Part shown: positions 62,769-64,000 of the stretch, piece after piece
How positions within the stretch are numbered: the stretch's first letter is position 1
Layout of the letters: the number at the start of each line of letters is the position of its first letter
NCBI GenBank assembly: GCA_948567375.1
Contig: OX419756.1
Span: 17,241,001-17,305,000 of the forward strand
DNA: 64,000 nt
Source of the DNA: Lunularia cruciata
Lineage: Eukaryota > Streptophyta > Marchantiopsida > Lunulariales > Lunulariaceae
Direction of reading: 5' to 3'
The notes under the pieces: model-generated
What the model was told of the DNA's origin: nothing
Databases searched by the model: none
The model's input: only the letters and a program-made list of their open reading frames with translations
Made by a program: the position numbers and the translations under genes

Positions 62769-63448
62769 TGTAATACTCCAAGGACAAGAGAACTCTTCAA
62801 GAGAGAGAAAGCAAAAGTTTCACACTTAATCCTCTAATGCCCCAAAGGAGCACTTTCTCTTTATTATATAGCCAAAGAGGATCTCCTCCAACCATATGAA
62901 TAGATACATGAATAGGTGGCTTGTTAGCAAGCTCCACCCTTATATTACTTGCTTGGATGAGTGGCATGCCGGTGTTGGTCCCATCTGGCTGGTCAAATTG
63001 GCTTTGACCAAAGGAAATGTGTTACTGAATCTTCTTGTAAGAATCTCAAAATCACATGGGTGAGAAACCGTTGGAAAGCTCTTGCACATTTTAGAGGCCT
63101 AATTCATCCATTTAGACCTCCTAAATTGCCTCTAAAGTTTATAGGGCTATTTTGGCTTCTGCACTATTAGTAGAAGTCCTCTTTTGGTGATACCTCTATT
63201 TGTTTACATTCTCCATCCTGTATAACATCCTTCCTAGATTTCACAACCCCAAGTTTCACCTCTAGATCATATGCCTAGCTATTGATTCTAAAGTTTCCTA
63301 GCATGTTTTGATTTTTAGCCTATTAGTAGAAGTACTCTTTTAGTGATATCTCTATATGATCTACTTAGTCTATCATCTATAATATCCTTTCAGATGTTAC
63401 AAAACCAAATTTCATATCTAGATCATATATCTAACTATTGGTATTACA
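62769..63448 (-). repeat. Solo LTR of family G2
   Basis: 680 bp with ends TGTAATACTCC and GGTATTACA flanked by perfect ATTGG duplications, and no internal element sequence. Orientation is from homology to the LTR after the G2 forward integrase. Two internal tandem units of about 170 bp, each with CTACTAATAG-type sequence, match those of the 41633 LTR. The inverted W-box pair is at 62991-63009. It most likely arose by recombination between the two LTRs of a complete element. Confidence 0.88.
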
Positions 63449-63453
63449 ATTGG
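63449..63453. repeat. Right target duplication of the solo LTR (ATTGG)
   Basis: Matches 62764-62768. Confidence 0.9.
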
Positions 63454-63559
63454 TCACTTTTTGCCCAATGTTATATATATTTTTTCACCTCTACTTAGTG
63501 AACTTGTCACGGATTTGTAATATATGAGAATTCTAAAGATTACTTTCAAAAAGATGATA

Positions 63560-64000
63560 CTTTTAGTAGATTTATGAACCTATTTAAAGTGGGTACAATT
63601 GTAGAGAGGGGAGATATTCTTACATCAATTAGTTGGGTATTAAGAGTTAGTAGACTTCTTGTAGTGGAGAAGGACATATGGAGCATTAAACTGATTGCTA
63701 ATGGAGAGATATTTTCTACTTGGTTAGCTTCACCATTGTCCTTCAACATCTATATCATTTTCAAGAGCACCTTAGTCCACATCAATTTGAAGTGGCTACA
63801 CCTGAAGGTTATGAGATTATATCTCTAGGCATCAAGGCACTCCTAAATATCTATCTTGAGTTTGTTGTCCCTGTGGATGTTGAGAATGCTTTTAGTAGTA
63901 TCTCTCAAGCATCTATCTTTAGGGAGCTCTGGGAGGCCAATGGATCCTTGGTGAGTCTCATTCTTTTACATTATCATTCTATGGCTCTCATGCTTCCATT
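63560..64000 (+). mobile_element. RL-E: start of another RL copy, cut by the window end
   Basis: From about 63640 the sequence follows RL-A (TTCTTGTAGTGGAGAAGGAC, then TTGGTTAGCTTCACCATTGT) to the RT motif A at about 63880 (VDVENAFSSISQASIFRELW) and into SLVSLILL at the edge. The start of homology is uncertain. At the end of the window it is still within the RT palm. Confidence 0.6.

Overview
The window looks like land-plant nuclear DNA, AT-rich and crowded with old transposable elements. The evidence is two secreted dirigent-family proteins, chromodomain-carrying Ty3/gypsy retrotransposons primed by initiator-Met tRNA, plant-style TATA boxes and a PIF/Harbinger transposase. The dirigent proteins are divergent from typical seed-plant forms, which makes me lean towards a bryophyte. 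That lineage call is an inference and is not proven here.

Only two genes look intact: dirigent-like genes on the minus strand at 2382-2891 and 49253-49819. They lie about 46 kb apart, with almost nothing but transposons between them. Two further low-confidence host-like fragments are a possible spliced gene end at 1631-1919 and an unidentified minus-strand frame near 53172-53500.

I named the repeat families from the sequence. G1 is a chromovirus with 423-bp LTRs packed with heat-shock-element-like GAAnnTTC dyads and an in-phase GGGAAAC slippery site between gag and pol. Its copies are G1a (30999-36621, 7 LTR differences, young) and G1b (54275-59834, old). G2 is a second chromovirus whose LTRs carry an inverted W-box pair. 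It is present as a forward copy in two pieces (27865-28341 and 40039-42381), a reverse copy (42382-46732) and a solo LTR (62769-63448). G3 is a reverse-oriented Athila/Tat-like gypsy element (28342-40038) split by G1a. RL is a non-LTR retrotransposon family with an N-terminal C2H2 finger, a reverse transcriptase and a C-terminal CCHC plus restriction-like-endonuclease-type domain. Its copies are A 3790-7470, B 8570-10860 (scrambled), C 53540-62450 (split by G1b), D 51640-52130 (3' end only) and E from about 63560 to the window edge.

Layout: 1-3800 intergenic plus dirigent gene 1; 3790-10860 RL-A and RL-B; 11877-13251 a broken PIF/Harbinger transposase; 13250-27250 low-copy-looking or unclassified repeat-derived sequence with several tandem repeats and a coiled-coil ORF remnant; 27865-46732 a nested stack (G2 forward containing G3 containing G1a, abutting G2 reverse); 46733-49252 unclassified; dirigent gene 2; 51640-64000 RL-D, then RL-C containing G1b, a G2 solo LTR and RL-E.

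Target-site duplications are visible for G1a (TGACC), G1b (CTACC/CTACT) and the solo LTR (ATTGG). RL-A still shows the unoccupied version of the site into which G1b inserted in RL-C, so the order of events can be read directly. All positions were read by eye. Family names, divergence counts and domain calls still need alignment and profile searches.
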